DNA from: SZUA-36 sp963753105
GTDB lineage: Bacteria > Pseudomonadota > Gammaproteobacteria > Xanthomonadales > SZUA-36
Direction: 5' to 3'
NCBI GenBank assembly: GCA_963753105.1
Contig: CAVWBD010000009.1
Span: 124,001-188,000 of the forward strand
DNA: 64,000 bases
Both the position numbers and the translations under genes were made by a program. Position 1 is the stretch's first letter. Each line of letters opens with the position of its first letter. This document shows, in pieces, positions 49,253 through 56,877 of this stretch. The notes below the pieces were generated by a model. The model made no database searches. It had not been told where the DNA came from and saw nothing but the letters and a program-made list of their open reading frames with translations.

Positions 49253-49413
49253 GGGAACTGCCGTTCGTAATTGCACAGTGTGGTGCTCCGCCTCTGCGCG
49301 GAAAGCCGTCATTCGCCAGGTGGGTTTTTCAACGGTATCGGCCAAGTGCGGACCTTTATAGATGAATCCTGTTTTTCTTCTGGTAATATCTTTCTGACAC
49401 AAAGGAGAAATTT

Positions 49414-49518
49414 ATGGCAAAAGGCCGAGATGCACAAAAGTCGGGAAAGAAGAAACCTGAAAAAACCATGAAAGAAAAACGCAAGGATAAAAAGGAGAAA
49501 AAAGCCCAAAAGAGATAA
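49414..49518 (+). CDS. 34-residue lysine-rich small protein
   Basis: MAKGRDAQKSGKKK is followed by repeated KEKRKDKKEKK and ends AQKR: about half of the residues are Lys or Arg. A strong ribosome site (AAAGGAGAAATTT) and clean start and stop support translation. Similar very basic MAKGK... mini-proteins occur next to unrelated genes in many bacteria. Nucleic-acid or ribosome association would fit the charge, but the function is unknown. Confidence 0.6.
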   Translation: MAKGRDAQKSGKKKPEKTMKEKRKDKKEKKAQKR

Positions 49519-49618
49519 GTAAGGCTTATCGTTACGCACCTATTGAGACACAGAAGCCGCTGCTCAACGATACCAGGTTTTACAGACTGCACGACTGCAA
49601 ACCGGCGTGCGATAACTG

Positions 49619-49989
49619 CTATTGAGCAGCTTCTTTGATCAGATCCCAGGTATCCCGATCAACCGGAATGCCGTTTTCCAGGTTTTCCTGTCTTCTGAGC
49701 CAGGTTCGCTGGCCGGGGTAGAACACCTGGCCTCCATTTTCCATTGGAGTGAGGTCAAGCAGCGAGTCCTTGATCTGCCGGATGACCCGCTTGTGGTTGT
49801 CATCATCCGGCAACTGCTCCAGGTCAAAGGCCATGAAAAACCGTGAAAGGCCGTACTCTTTCTCGGATTCACCAATTTCTGCTGTCGTTTGCCCACCCGA
49901 CAGGATGGATACCAGCAGGTCGATCATCATGGCCAGGCCCGAGCCTTTCCAGTAGCCCATCGGCAATGCCAGTTCGGACTCAATGATGG
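49619..49989 (-). pseudogene. 3' fragment of a DlgD-like dehydrogenase gene
   Basis: Reads ESELALPMGYWKGSGLAMMIDLLV, ILSGGQTTAEIGESEKEYGLSRFFMAFDLEQL and ends RQENLENGIPVDRDTWDLIKEAAQ. This matches the last third of the intact gene at 50899-51927 (same stop context, CAGCTTCTTTGATC). Homology stops abruptly at 49981-49989, where esterase-like sequence begins on the other strand. About 120 of 342 codons remain, with no N-terminal nucleotide site. Confidence 0.85.
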
Positions 49990-50095
49990 TCTGACCAGCA
50001 AGGAAGACAACACGCACTTCAACACCGTGTCACTGCACGAGTTTGGCCGACGGTATGCCAAGGTTTATTTGCAGCTTACTAGCGATAAAGATTAA
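49988..50095 (+). pseudogene. 3' fragment of an SGNH/SASA esterase gene
   Basis: Reads GLTSKEDNTHFNTVSLHEFGRRYAKVYLQLTSDKD and a stop, matching the C-terminus of the esterase at 46730 (GLTSKEDNTHFNTESLNEFGRRYAHVFLEV). The first 40 bases are identical to 47437-47476; the rest has diverged. It is joined head to head with the dehydrogenase fragment at a GGTCTGAC junction, so it marks an old rearrangement. Confidence 0.85.
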
Positions 50096-50402
50096 GACAC
50101 TACATGCCAACTGAGACCAACAGCCGGGGGAAGCGGGTCTGTTTTCAGGACCCTTTGAAACAGGACGTTTCAAGAGGAGGCCACAGGGATGTGTTCATGC
50201 CGTGCCCTGAAAATAGACCCTTGCCCCGGGTCCACAAAGCAGTCCCTTGAAGTTTGGGAATCCTCGTACAAAACCTTCAGCCAATCCCCATAGTGAAGCC
50301 ATCGTCATTGGGTTTACCTTCTGCACCTGTCCTGATCGCCACCCCGCAACTGAGCAATTGCTGATTTTCGTTGTTTAATTTATATATCTTTTTTATACTT
50401 AT
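50096..50402. other. Intergenic region with repeat family A, copy 3
   Basis: Apart from the repeat at 50135-50220 I see no gene. The AT-rich end (50370-50402, TTTATATATCTTTTTTATACTTATATGG) is the likely promoter area of brnT, with several possible -10 hexamers. Confidence 0.5.
50135..50220 (-). repeat. Multi-hairpin intergenic repeat, family A, copy 3
   Basis: Outer arms GGGTCTGTTTTCAGG and its near complement CCTGAAAATAGACCC (50206-50220) enclose, read leftward, ACGGCATGAACACATCCCTGTGGCCTC and an inner stem TTGAAAC/GTTTCAA around GTCCT. The CATCCCTGT-GGC-CTC core followed by an inner stem-loop matches copies 1 and 4. Confidence 0.6.
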
Positions 50403-50663
50403 ATGGAATTTGAATACGATCCGGCCAAGAGCATGTCCAATCTTACGAAACACGGCATCAGCTTTGCGGAGGCGAGGCAATTGTGGCGTGACCCGTGTGT
50501 ATTGATCATCAAGGCGAGAAAAGCCATCGAGGCACGGTGGGTCGCGATTGGCCGTATTGGACACAAGCACTGGTCCGCGATCTTCACTTACAGAAGTAAT
50601 CGAATCCGGATCATTTCTGTCCGCAGATCGAGGGCCAAGGAGATTGCACTTTATGAAAGCTGA
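50403..50663 (+). CDS. brnT: BrnT-family ribonuclease toxin
   Basis: 86 residues: FEYDPAKSMSNLTKHGISFAEARQLW, then EARWVAIGRIGHKHWSAIFTYRSNRIRIISVRRSRAKEIALYE, the BrnT pattern with the conserved KHGISF, the W(S/A)..FTYR strand and the C-terminal RRSRAKE. BrnT is a RelE-like RNase toxin. The antitoxin gene overlaps its end by 11 bases, in the standard brnT-brnA order. AT-rich promoter upstream, where BrnA normally represses. Confidence 0.93.
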   Translation: MEFEYDPAKSMSNLTKHGISFAEARQLWRDPCVLIIKARKAIEARWVAIGRIGHKHWSAIFTYRSNRIRIISVRRSRAKEIALYES

Positions 50664-50889
50664 TGAATTCGACAAGAAGTTTGACGACGGCGAGGATGTT
50701 TCTCACCTGCTGGATTTGTCCAGCGCCCAAAGGCCTAACCAGGCGCAAAAGCGCGTCAATGTCGACTTCCCCGTGTGGATGGTTGAGCAAATGGACGCGG
50801 AGGCCCGCCGTGTTGGGGTAACCCGTCAATCCATTATCAAGGTGTGGCTCGCCGAACGCCTGGAACAACTTGGCCCGCCTGTAAGCTAG
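50653..50889 (+). CDS. brnA: BrnA-family antitoxin
   Basis: 78 residues. An acidic N-terminal toxin-binding part (KADEFDKKFDDGEDVSHLLDL) is followed by a ribbon-helix-helix DNA-binding domain (QKRVNVDFPVWMVEQMDAEARRVGVTRQSIIKVWLAERL). The ATG at 50653 lies within the end of brnT, giving translational coupling. It neutralises BrnT and represses the pair's promoter. The pair lies among mobile-element and gene remnants. Confidence 0.93.
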   Translation: MKADEFDKKFDDGEDVSHLLDLSSAQRPNQAQKRVNVDFPVWMVEQMDAEARRVGVTRQSIIKVWLAERLEQLGPPVS

Positions 50890-50898
50890 CGACGCTCG

Positions 50899-51927
50899 CT
50901 ACACTGCAGCTTCTTTGATCAGATCCCAGGTTTCGCAGTTGACCGGGATACCTTTTTGAAGGTTTTCCTGTCTTCTGAGCCAGGTTCGCTGGCCTGGGTA
51001 ATGAACCTGGCCGCCCTCTTCAATCGCCGTGGTTTCGAGCAAGGAGTCGGTAACCCGGCGCACTGCCGCGGCACGGCTATCCTCCGCCGACAGTGTCCCC
51101 AGATCAAAGGCCATGAAAAACTGTGAAAGGCCGTACTCTTCTTCGGACTCGCCAATTTCCGCTGTCGTTTGCCCGCCGGACAATATCGACACCAGCAGGT
51201 CGATCAATATTGCCAGGCCTGAACCCTTCCAGTAACCCGCCGGCAACGCCAGTTCGGATTCAATGATGGCTGCCGGCTCATCCGTCAGTTGCATGTCCTG
51301 GTCGAAACCACCCGCAAATGGCAGCTTTTCACCACGCTGCTGCAAAACCTCCATCTTGCCGTAAGAAAACTGTGACATGGCCATGTCGAGCAGGATCGGA
51401 TAGGGCTCATGGGGTACGGAAATGATGAACGGGTTGTTGCCCACAGCCGTTTCACGGCCACCCCAGGGCGGCATATTGGGCTTGGTATTGGTCATGCAAA
51501 TGCCGATGCACCCGGCATCCGCAGCCTGCAGGCCGTATGTTCCGCCACGCATCCAGTGGTTGGTATTGCGCAGCGACACGGCACCCATGCCGGTGTCCTT
51601 TGCCAATTGGATTGCCCGGTCCATGCAGAACCACGCGTTCAGGTTTCCGGGACCGAGATTGCCGTCCCAGGTTTCAAAACCGTTTAGCGCACGAATCAGG
51701 GCGGGCTCGTTGTCCGGTTTGACGAAACCCTTCCTGACCATTTCCAGGAACAGGGGGAAACGGTTCAGGCCGTGGGAATGGACACCATCCATGGTGGTCT
51801 CGGTGAACAGCCGGGCGCAAAGGGTCGCACGATCGCTGCTGAAGCCGTGGTTTGCGAGGGCGGCCTCCAATACTAACTGTATCTCTGCCTGGCCTATTCT
51901 TAGGGTATCCGCCGTCACGCCGTTCAC
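50899..51927 (-). CDS. dlgD: DlgD/YiaK-like 3-dehydro-L-gulonate 2-dehydrogenase
   Basis: 342 residues of the malate/L-sulfolactate/ureidoglycolate dehydrogenase superfamily. SHGLNRFPLFLEMV, LGPGNLNAWFCMDRAIQLA, SLRNTNHWMRGGTYGLQAAD, MTNTKPNMPPWGG, GNNPFIISVPHEPYPILLDMAMSQFSYGKMEVL and MGYWKGSG-type PAGYWKGSGLAIL follow E. coli YiaK (2,3-diketo-L-gulonate reductase). It would act on a uronate-derived keto acid with NAD(P)H. The start is GTG in a GTGA overlap with the hydrolase gene. Part of the leftward DUF1080-hydrolase-dlgD unit. A 3' fragment of a paralog is at 49619. Confidence 0.88.
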   Translation of the reverse strand: MNGVTADTLRIGQAEIQLVLEAALANHGFSSDRATLCARLFTETTMDGVHSHGLNRFPLFLEMVRKGFVKPDNEPALIRALNGFETWDGNLGPGNLNAWFCMDRAIQLAKDTGMGAVSLRNTNHWMRGGTYGLQAADAGCIGICMTNTKPNMPPWGGRETAVGNNPFIISVPHEPYPILLDMAMSQFSYGKMEVLQQRGEKLPFAGGFDQDMQLTDEPAAIIESELALPAGYWKGSGLAILIDLLVSILSGGQTTAEIGESEEEYGLSQFFMAFDLGTLSAEDSRAAAVRRVTDSLLETTAIEEGGQVHYPGQRTWLRRQENLQKGIPVNCETWDLIKEAAV

Positions 51928-52883
51928 TGGTCCAATAGACCACGTTGCTGCATCCAGTCACGCATACGGTGATGCCAGGTAGCCACCGGCTTGCCGGTCG
52001 GGCGGATGCCATAACCATGGCCGCCGACTTCGTAAATATGCAGCTCGGCCGGCACTTTGGCTGCCCGCAAGGCCTGGTAATACAGCAGGCTGTTCTCCGC
52101 TTTGACATGGTCATCGTAAGTGCTGACCAGGAACGCAGGTGGTGTCGCCTCCGTCACGCGCAACTCGTTGCTGTACAGCTCGACAAGATCCGGTGACGGG
52201 CTTTCGCCGATCAGGTTTCTGCGCGAACCCGCATGAGTAATGCCTTCCTTGAAGGAAACCACCGGGTAGAGCAGCACCTGGAAATCAGGGCGTGCGGGCA
52301 TTTCGTCTACTGGGTCGTCCGGATCACCGCCCACGTTGTCAAAATGCGTGGCAAGGGTGGATGCAAGGTGGCCACCGGCGCTGGCCCCGAAAATACCAAT
52401 CCGCCCGGGGTCCAGACCCCATTCAGCCGCGTGGTGACGGCTCAGGCGCGATGCCCGGGCCACATCACGCAGGGGCACGTCATGATCGAAAACAAACTCC
52501 TCGGGCCGTGGCAAGCGGTATTTCAGGACGATACCGGTCACACCAATGGTATTCAGGTAACGGGCGATGTCATTGCCGGATTTATCGATGACCACCCCGT
52601 TGTAGCCGCCGCCCGGGCAGATGACCATGGCCGTGCCGGTATTTATCGAAGGGTCTGGTTTGTAAACCGTAATAGTTGGAACCGTGACGCCCCTGATCTT
52701 GCGGTCCGGGTTTTCGGCATCACCGCGCTCCTCAATCGTCTCCACGACCGCCCCGGCACCCTCACTTCCCGGGGCAATTCCATCCCAGAGCGGGATTTCG
52801 AATGGTTCAGACGCGGGCACAGTTGATGCAATAATGAGCGAGCCGCCAAGAACCAATGTCCATGTGGCGGCCCTGAAGCTCAC
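51924..52883 (-). CDS. Exported alpha/beta-hydrolase (acetyl-esterase type)
   Basis: 319 residues with a signal peptide (about 1-24). GGGYNGVVIDKSG is the oxyanion region and GASAGGHLAS holds the nucleophile serine; the acid is probably in STYDDHVKAENS and the base in GGHGYG. The layout is that of COG0657/BD-FAE-type esterases that deacylate glycans and are common in polysaccharide loci. It is coupled by overlap to dlgD and follows the DUF1080 gene by 30 bases. Confidence 0.87.
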   Translation of the reverse strand: MSFRAATWTLVLGGSLIIASTVPASEPFEIPLWDGIAPGSEGAGAVVETIEERGDAENPDRKIRGVTVPTITVYKPDPSINTGTAMVICPGGGYNGVVIDKSGNDIARYLNTIGVTGIVLKYRLPRPEEFVFDHDVPLRDVARASRLSRHHAAEWGLDPGRIGIFGASAGGHLASTLATHFDNVGGDPDDPVDEMPARPDFQVLLYPVVSFKEGITHAGSRRNLIGESPSPDLVELYSNELRVTEATPPAFLVSTYDDHVKAENSLLYYQALRAAKVPAELHIYEVGGHGYGIRPTGKPVATWHHRMRDWMQQRGLLDQ

Positions 52884-52913
52884 TTTTCTAACCTGATCTG
52901 GCGCCGGATCTGC

Positions 52914-54287
52914 CTACCACTCACGCACCTTCAGGTTCTTGAAGCTGACCTCGTTACCGTGATCCTGCAACAGCAGGCTGCCTTCTGGCCACTGGCAGAA
53001 ACCCGGCCAGACCTTGTACTTGCTGTAGGCCACCAGCGCCCGGAACATCTGGCTGTGGCGGTCGAATTCGACGTATTTCTCACCGTTGAGCCAGTGCTCG
53101 ACCTTGCCGTTGTCAGACACGATACGGCCCTGGTTCCATTCACCGATGCCCTTGAACTGCTTCGCCCTGCCCTCGGTCTGCAGGTTCTCCGCCGTGATCA
53201 GGTCATACAGCGACGCCATTGTACGGTTCCCAGCAACACCCAGCTTGGCATCCGGGTGAACCTTGTCGTCCAGCACCTGGAATTCACAGCCGATCGCGGA
53301 ACCCTGGCCCTTGTTCAGTGCCGGGTCAACGAAGTACTTGACGCCGCTGTTGGCGCCCTCGGTCATCTTGAACTCGAAGGCGAATTCGAAATTGGCGAAG
53401 GTATCCAGGGTGACAATATCGCCCGGGCCGGTTGATTCACCGCCATCGGTCGCCTCTACCGTCAGCACACCGTCCTCCATGGTCCAGCCGGAAGCCGGGA
53501 AGTAGTCGAGCTTGGCGCCACGCCAGCCTTCAGATGTCTTGCCGTCCCACAACAGACGCCAGCCCTGGCGTTTCTCGTAGTCGGTCAACTGGTTGTCCAG
53601 GAAGCTGATTTCGCTGACTTCCGGGTCACGCGCAGTGCGGTTGGCCTCGAGGTCATCGGTCAGGATGCGCATATTGCGCCAGCGCACACTCCTGCCGGCC
53701 CAGCTTGGGTCCTTGATGGCGTGTACCTGGAGACCAAAAAAGCCTTCCGCGTCCATATCATCGACCAGGGAAACTGTCTGGATGCCGTTGACCCAGACCT
53801 GGATGGTATTGCCAATGGCCTCGATGCGGAACTTGTTCCACTGGCCCATTGTGAATGCGTCACGGCCCTTCTCGTTCAGGGTCAGCGGGTATAGCCATTT
53901 CCTGCGTTTCTCATCATAAAGCCCACCGCTGAAGCGGCGATCGGTCGGGTCAACCTCGACCTGGTAGCCAAACACCACGCCGTTGTCCCGCACGTGGCTG
54001 CGAATCTGCACACCCGAATTCATACCCGGGTCCACTAAGGTCTCGTATTCGAGGATGAAATCGGAATAGGTCTCTTTGGTGGTCAGGAAACTGTTGGGTG
54101 TTTCGGCCACCGTGTAACCAACAACCTGGCCGTCCTCGACCTTGTATTTTGCCTCTCCGCCAAGCTGTTTCCAGCCGTCCAGGCCGGAGTCGTCAAACAG
54201 GTTTTTCCACTCTGCCGCCTGTGCAGAAGCAGCCATAAGACCTGCCAGGAGCAGGCAAACTGCGTGCGTGTGAGTTTTTCTGATCAT
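52914..54287 (-). CDS. Exported protein with two DUF1080 (3-keto-disaccharide hydrolase) domains
   Basis: 457 residues, signal peptide (1-24, AQAAE). Two concanavalin-like DUF1080 domains follow: about 26-215 (WKNLFDDSGLDGWKQLGG, SGVQIRSHV, WNKFRIEAIGNTIQVWVNG) and about 240-457 (GWRLLWDGKTSEGWRG, NSGVKYFVDP, EFQVLDDKVHPDA, EWNQGRIVSDNGKVEHWLNG). Members hydrolyse 3-keto-glycosides, the products of sugar 3-dehydrogenases. It is the first gene of a leftward unit, and a LacI-type palindrome lies 40 bases upstream. Confidence 0.88.
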   Translation of the reverse strand: MIRKTHTHAVCLLLAGLMAASAQAAEWKNLFDDSGLDGWKQLGGEAKYKVEDGQVVGYTVAETPNSFLTTKETYSDFILEYETLVDPGMNSGVQIRSHVRDNGVVFGYQVEVDPTDRRFSGGLYDEKRRKWLYPLTLNEKGRDAFTMGQWNKFRIEAIGNTIQVWVNGIQTVSLVDDMDAEGFFGLQVHAIKDPSWAGRSVRWRNMRILTDDLEANRTARDPEVSEISFLDNQLTDYEKRQGWRLLWDGKTSEGWRGAKLDYFPASGWTMEDGVLTVEATDGGESTGPGDIVTLDTFANFEFAFEFKMTEGANSGVKYFVDPALNKGQGSAIGCEFQVLDDKVHPDAKLGVAGNRTMASLYDLITAENLQTEGRAKQFKGIGEWNQGRIVSDNGKVEHWLNGEKYVEFDRHSQMFRALVAYSKYKVWPGFCQWPEGSLLLQDHGNEVSFKNLKVREW

Positions 54288-54327
54288 GATATTGTTTCCC
54301 GCGTGTTCGCTGAGTTTGGAAGTGCAT

Positions 54328-54343
54328 ATGCCATCGGTGGCAT
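54328..54343. promoter_or_regulatory. LacI-type operator candidate, site 2
   Basis: ATGCCATCGGTGGCAT, the exact reverse complement of site 1. It lies between the divergent starts of the DUF1080 gene (54287) and the beta-propeller gene (54397). A CATAAT next to it (read leftward) could be the -10 of the DUF1080 unit, which would put the operator near its transcription start. Confidence 0.65.
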
Positions 54344-54396
54344 AATTATGCTACGGTCGTGTTGTGCGTACAACCAAATTGGTCATGAGGTGAGAA

Positions 54397-55785
54397 ATGA
54401 TGCAACGACGAGAATTCCTGTTGGCGATGTCTGCGGCGGTTTCGACGCTGGCACTGGGTGGCTGTAGCGAGCAGAACGACGTTCCAGGTGTTGGGAAGGT
54501 AATACCTGCCACCCCGGAGTTTCCGCTGGACGCGCTATTCCCACGGTACACGGATTATGATCCCCAGGTTCCCATCTGGAATGTCACGCCCGACCTGGAC
54601 CACTGCATACACCGTTTTCACCTGTCCTCACCCTTCAGCCCGTCGGGTCGCTATCTCGGCCTGACACGCCTGCCGCGCGAAGACCGCCCGCCGGTGCCTG
54701 GAGAGGCGGCAGAGATCGTCGTGGTGGACCTGGTCACCGGTGAGCAGAAGATCGTCGCTGAAACCATTGGCTGGGATACACAACTGGGAGCGCAGGTACA
54801 GTGGGGCACAATCGACGAGGAACTGTTCTTCAATGACCTTGATCCGAATACCTGGATGCCATACGGCATAAAGATGAATCCTTTGTCCGGTGCAAAAAGC
54901 AAACTCGACGGCACGATTTACTCGGTTTCCCCTGACGGCAAGTGGGCGGCCAGTAGTTGTCTGCGGCGTATTGGCGCAACCCAGGCGGGTTATGGTGTGG
55001 TCGTACCCCCGGAATATGCCCCGGTCAACAAGGGTGCGGTGGACGACGACGGCGTCTATGTCACCAACACCCTGACCGGTGAAAGCCGCATGGTGGCCTC
55101 ATACAAGCGCATCGTTGAAGAAGCTGTTCCAAAGATCGATGTCAGCCGTTACGGGCCTGGTGATTTTTACGGTTTTCACGTCAAGTTTAATGCCAGTTCC
55201 GACCGCATCATGCTCGTCCTGCGTTACAAGTCCGAGAACGACACCAAGCGCAGACCGATGCTGATTACCATGACCCGTGAGGGCGAAGATATCCGCGTCG
55301 CCATCCCGGCAACGGAGTGGGCCGACAAGGGCGGCAACCACCCCAACTGGCACCCGGACGGGGAGCACGTCATGATGAATCTGGATATCGATGGTGAAGG
55401 CTGGATGTACGTGCAGGCGAAATATGACGGTAGCGATTTGCGCAAGTTCACCACAGTACCCGCCAACCATGGGCATCCTTCCATTCACCCGGGTGGGCGC
55501 TACATGATCGCTGATGTCTATCCGCGTGAAGCCGATGCGTTCGGTGACGGCTCGGTGCCATTGCATTTTACCGACCTGGAGAAGCACGAACGGCAAACGC
55601 TGCTGCGCATGGATTCCGTGACACGGTTTTTTGACGACGATATGAACACGGCCAAGGAAATGCGGGTCGACCTTCACCCCGCCTGGGACCGCAGCAATTA
55701 CACGCGGGTCGCCATCAATGGTGTGCTGGATGGGACGCGGCGGGTGTTCGTGGTGGATTTGTCGAAACTGCTAGCTGCCAGTTAA
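54397..55785 (+). CDS. Tat-exported beta-propeller lipoprotein, oligogalacturonate-lyase-like (PL22)
   Basis: 462 residues with a twin-arginine signal and lipobox (QRREFLLAM...GGC, Cys23). The rest is a seven-blade-type propeller with repeated SPSGRYLGLTR, SPDGKWAASS, HPNWHPDGEHVMMN, HPSIHPGGRYMIAD. The histidine-rich GNHPNWHPDGEH and HGHPSIHPGG segments resemble metal-binding His positions of PL22 lyases, which split unsaturated digalacturonate; a TolB-like binding protein is the alternative. A hairpin terminator follows. Its neighbour dlgD is also a uronate-pathway gene. The start may be the ATG at 54397 or 54400. Confidence 0.7.
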   Translation: MMQRREFLLAMSAAVSTLALGGCSEQNDVPGVGKVIPATPEFPLDALFPRYTDYDPQVPIWNVTPDLDHCIHRFHLSSPFSPSGRYLGLTRLPREDRPPVPGEAAEIVVVDLVTGEQKIVAETIGWDTQLGAQVQWGTIDEELFFNDLDPNTWMPYGIKMNPLSGAKSKLDGTIYSVSPDGKWAASSCLRRIGATQAGYGVVVPPEYAPVNKGAVDDDGVYVTNTLTGESRMVASYKRIVEEAVPKIDVSRYGPGDFYGFHVKFNASSDRIMLVLRYKSENDTKRRPMLITMTREGEDIRVAIPATEWADKGGNHPNWHPDGEHVMMNLDIDGEGWMYVQAKYDGSDLRKFTTVPANHGHPSIHPGGRYMIADVYPREADAFGDGSVPLHFTDLEKHERQTLLRMDSVTRFFDDDMNTAKEMRVDLHPAWDRSNYTRVAINGVLDGTRRVFVVDLSKLLAAS

Positions 55786-55790
55786 TTTGA

Positions 55791-55817
55791 AACAGCCCGT
55801 TAGTTTACCGGGCTGTT
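55791..55817 (+). terminator. Hairpin after the beta-propeller gene
   Basis: AACAGCCCG-TTAGTTTAC-CGGGCTGTT is a perfect 9-bp stem starting 6 bases after the stop codon, followed by a weak T/A tract (ATAAAGGG). Position and GC-rich stem fit a terminator. Confidence 0.65.
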
Positions 55818-55874
55818 ATAAAGGGATCTGTTGACATTGTTCTTAAGGTCTGCAGCGGAGTAATTCGAGCTGTG

Positions 55875-55969
55875 CCGGGGTGTTCCTTACCCGGAACCGT
55901 GAGCGACAGGGAGTCGCGATCGAGCCTACAGGGATGTATTTACGGCGTGTTCCGGGAAGGAATACCCGG
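55875..55969 (-). repeat. Multi-hairpin intergenic repeat, family A, copy 4
   Basis: Read leftward: CCGGGTATTCCTTCCCGG, ACACGCCGTAAATACATCCC and TGTAGGCTC, an inner stem GCGAC/GTCGC around TCCCT, then GGTTCCGGGTAAGGAACACCCCGG. It shares ACACGCCGT(G/A)(G/A)ATACATCC with copy 1 and the flanking CCGGG hairpins with copy 2. It lies between convergent genes. Confidence 0.7.
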
Positions 55970-56018
55970 CGCAGCCCACCACACTGATGGGTGGGGCGGC
56001 AATCTAAGACAAGGGATG

Positions 56019-56873
56019 CTAAACGACACTTTGGTGGCGATCGATGCAGGTCGCCAGCACCTCGTCGGGGTCTTTCTTCCACCAGTTCTGGCTTGAAAAA
56101 ATCTCGACTTCGCAGCAACCGTCATAGCCGGCAGCCTCGACCCAACCCCGGATTTTCTTGAGCTCGATAATGCCGTCGCCCATCATGCCGCGGTCCAGCA
56201 AAAGATCACGCGTCGGCACCAGCCAGTCGCACACGTGGTAGGCCAGCAACTGGCCGTTGCGCCCTGCCCTTGCTGTCTGTTCTTCAAGGTCCGGGTCCCA
56301 CCAGACATGGTAGACATCCAGCGCCACACCCATGCCTTCGCCTAGCCGGTCGCAGATATCCAGCGCCTGTTTCATCGTGTTGACACAGGCCCGGTCAGCG
56401 GCGTACATCGGGTGCAGGGGTTCGATCGCCAGTGGCATGTGGCTGGAGCGGGCGTGTTCCAGCACAGCATTCATACCGTCGAATACCTGTTCACGCGCCA
56501 GCGCGATGTCACGTGAACCTTCCGGCATACCACCAACCACCAGCACCAGGCATTCGGCACCCAGGGTTACCGCCTCGTCGATGGCGCGCCGGTTGTCGTC
56601 TATATTCGCCTGGAGACCTGCCCGATTTGCTGCCGGGAACATGCCGCCACGACACAGGCCTGAAACCCTCAGACCAGCGTCACGGATACGCCTGGCGGCC
56701 TCGTCCAGGCCACAGGCTTCCACCTGGTCACGCCATGGCGAGATCGCGCCGATCCGGTGTCGCACACAACCGTCGATCATCTGCTCCAGGTTCCACTGCT
56801 CGCGCACCGTTGCGGTGTTCAGTGATAACAAAGCCGTATCGTTTGACAGGTCTCTCAGTTTCAAGCCGGTCAT
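56019..56873 (-). CDS. Sugar phosphate isomerase/epimerase-type TIM-barrel protein
   Basis: 284 residues of the xylose-isomerase-like AP-endonuclease-2 superfamily: LSLNTATVREQW at the start, HRIGAISPWRDQV, LVLVVGGMPEGSRD, PLAIEPLHPMYAADRACVNT (metal-ligand Glu), GVALDVYHVWWDPDL (Asp, His), DGIIELKKIRGWVEAAGYDGCCEVEIFS (Glu). It probably isomerises or epimerises a sugar or keto-sugar. The start at 56873 is 4 bases after the Gfo/Idh stop. Pairing with a Gfo/Idh oxidoreductase is typical of sugar-acid or 3-keto-sugar pathways. Confidence 0.85.
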   Translation of the reverse strand: MTGLKLRDLSNDTALLSLNTATVREQWNLEQMIDGCVRHRIGAISPWRDQVEACGLDEAARRIRDAGLRVSGLCRGGMFPAANRAGLQANIDDNRRAIDEAVTLGAECLVLVVGGMPEGSRDIALAREQVFDGMNAVLEHARSSHMPLAIEPLHPMYAADRACVNTMKQALDICDRLGEGMGVALDVYHVWWDPDLEEQTARAGRNGQLLAYHVCDWLVPTRDLLLDRGMMGDGIIELKKIRGWVEAAGYDGCCEVEIFSSQNWWKKDPDEVLATCIDRHQSVV

Positions 56874-56877
56874 CGTG

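Noticed and set aside
50403..50889. Phage or integron attachment context for the brnTA pair
   Set aside because: No integrase, attC-like site or tRNA target is visible; the neighbouring remnants are better explained by local duplication and MITE-like elements.
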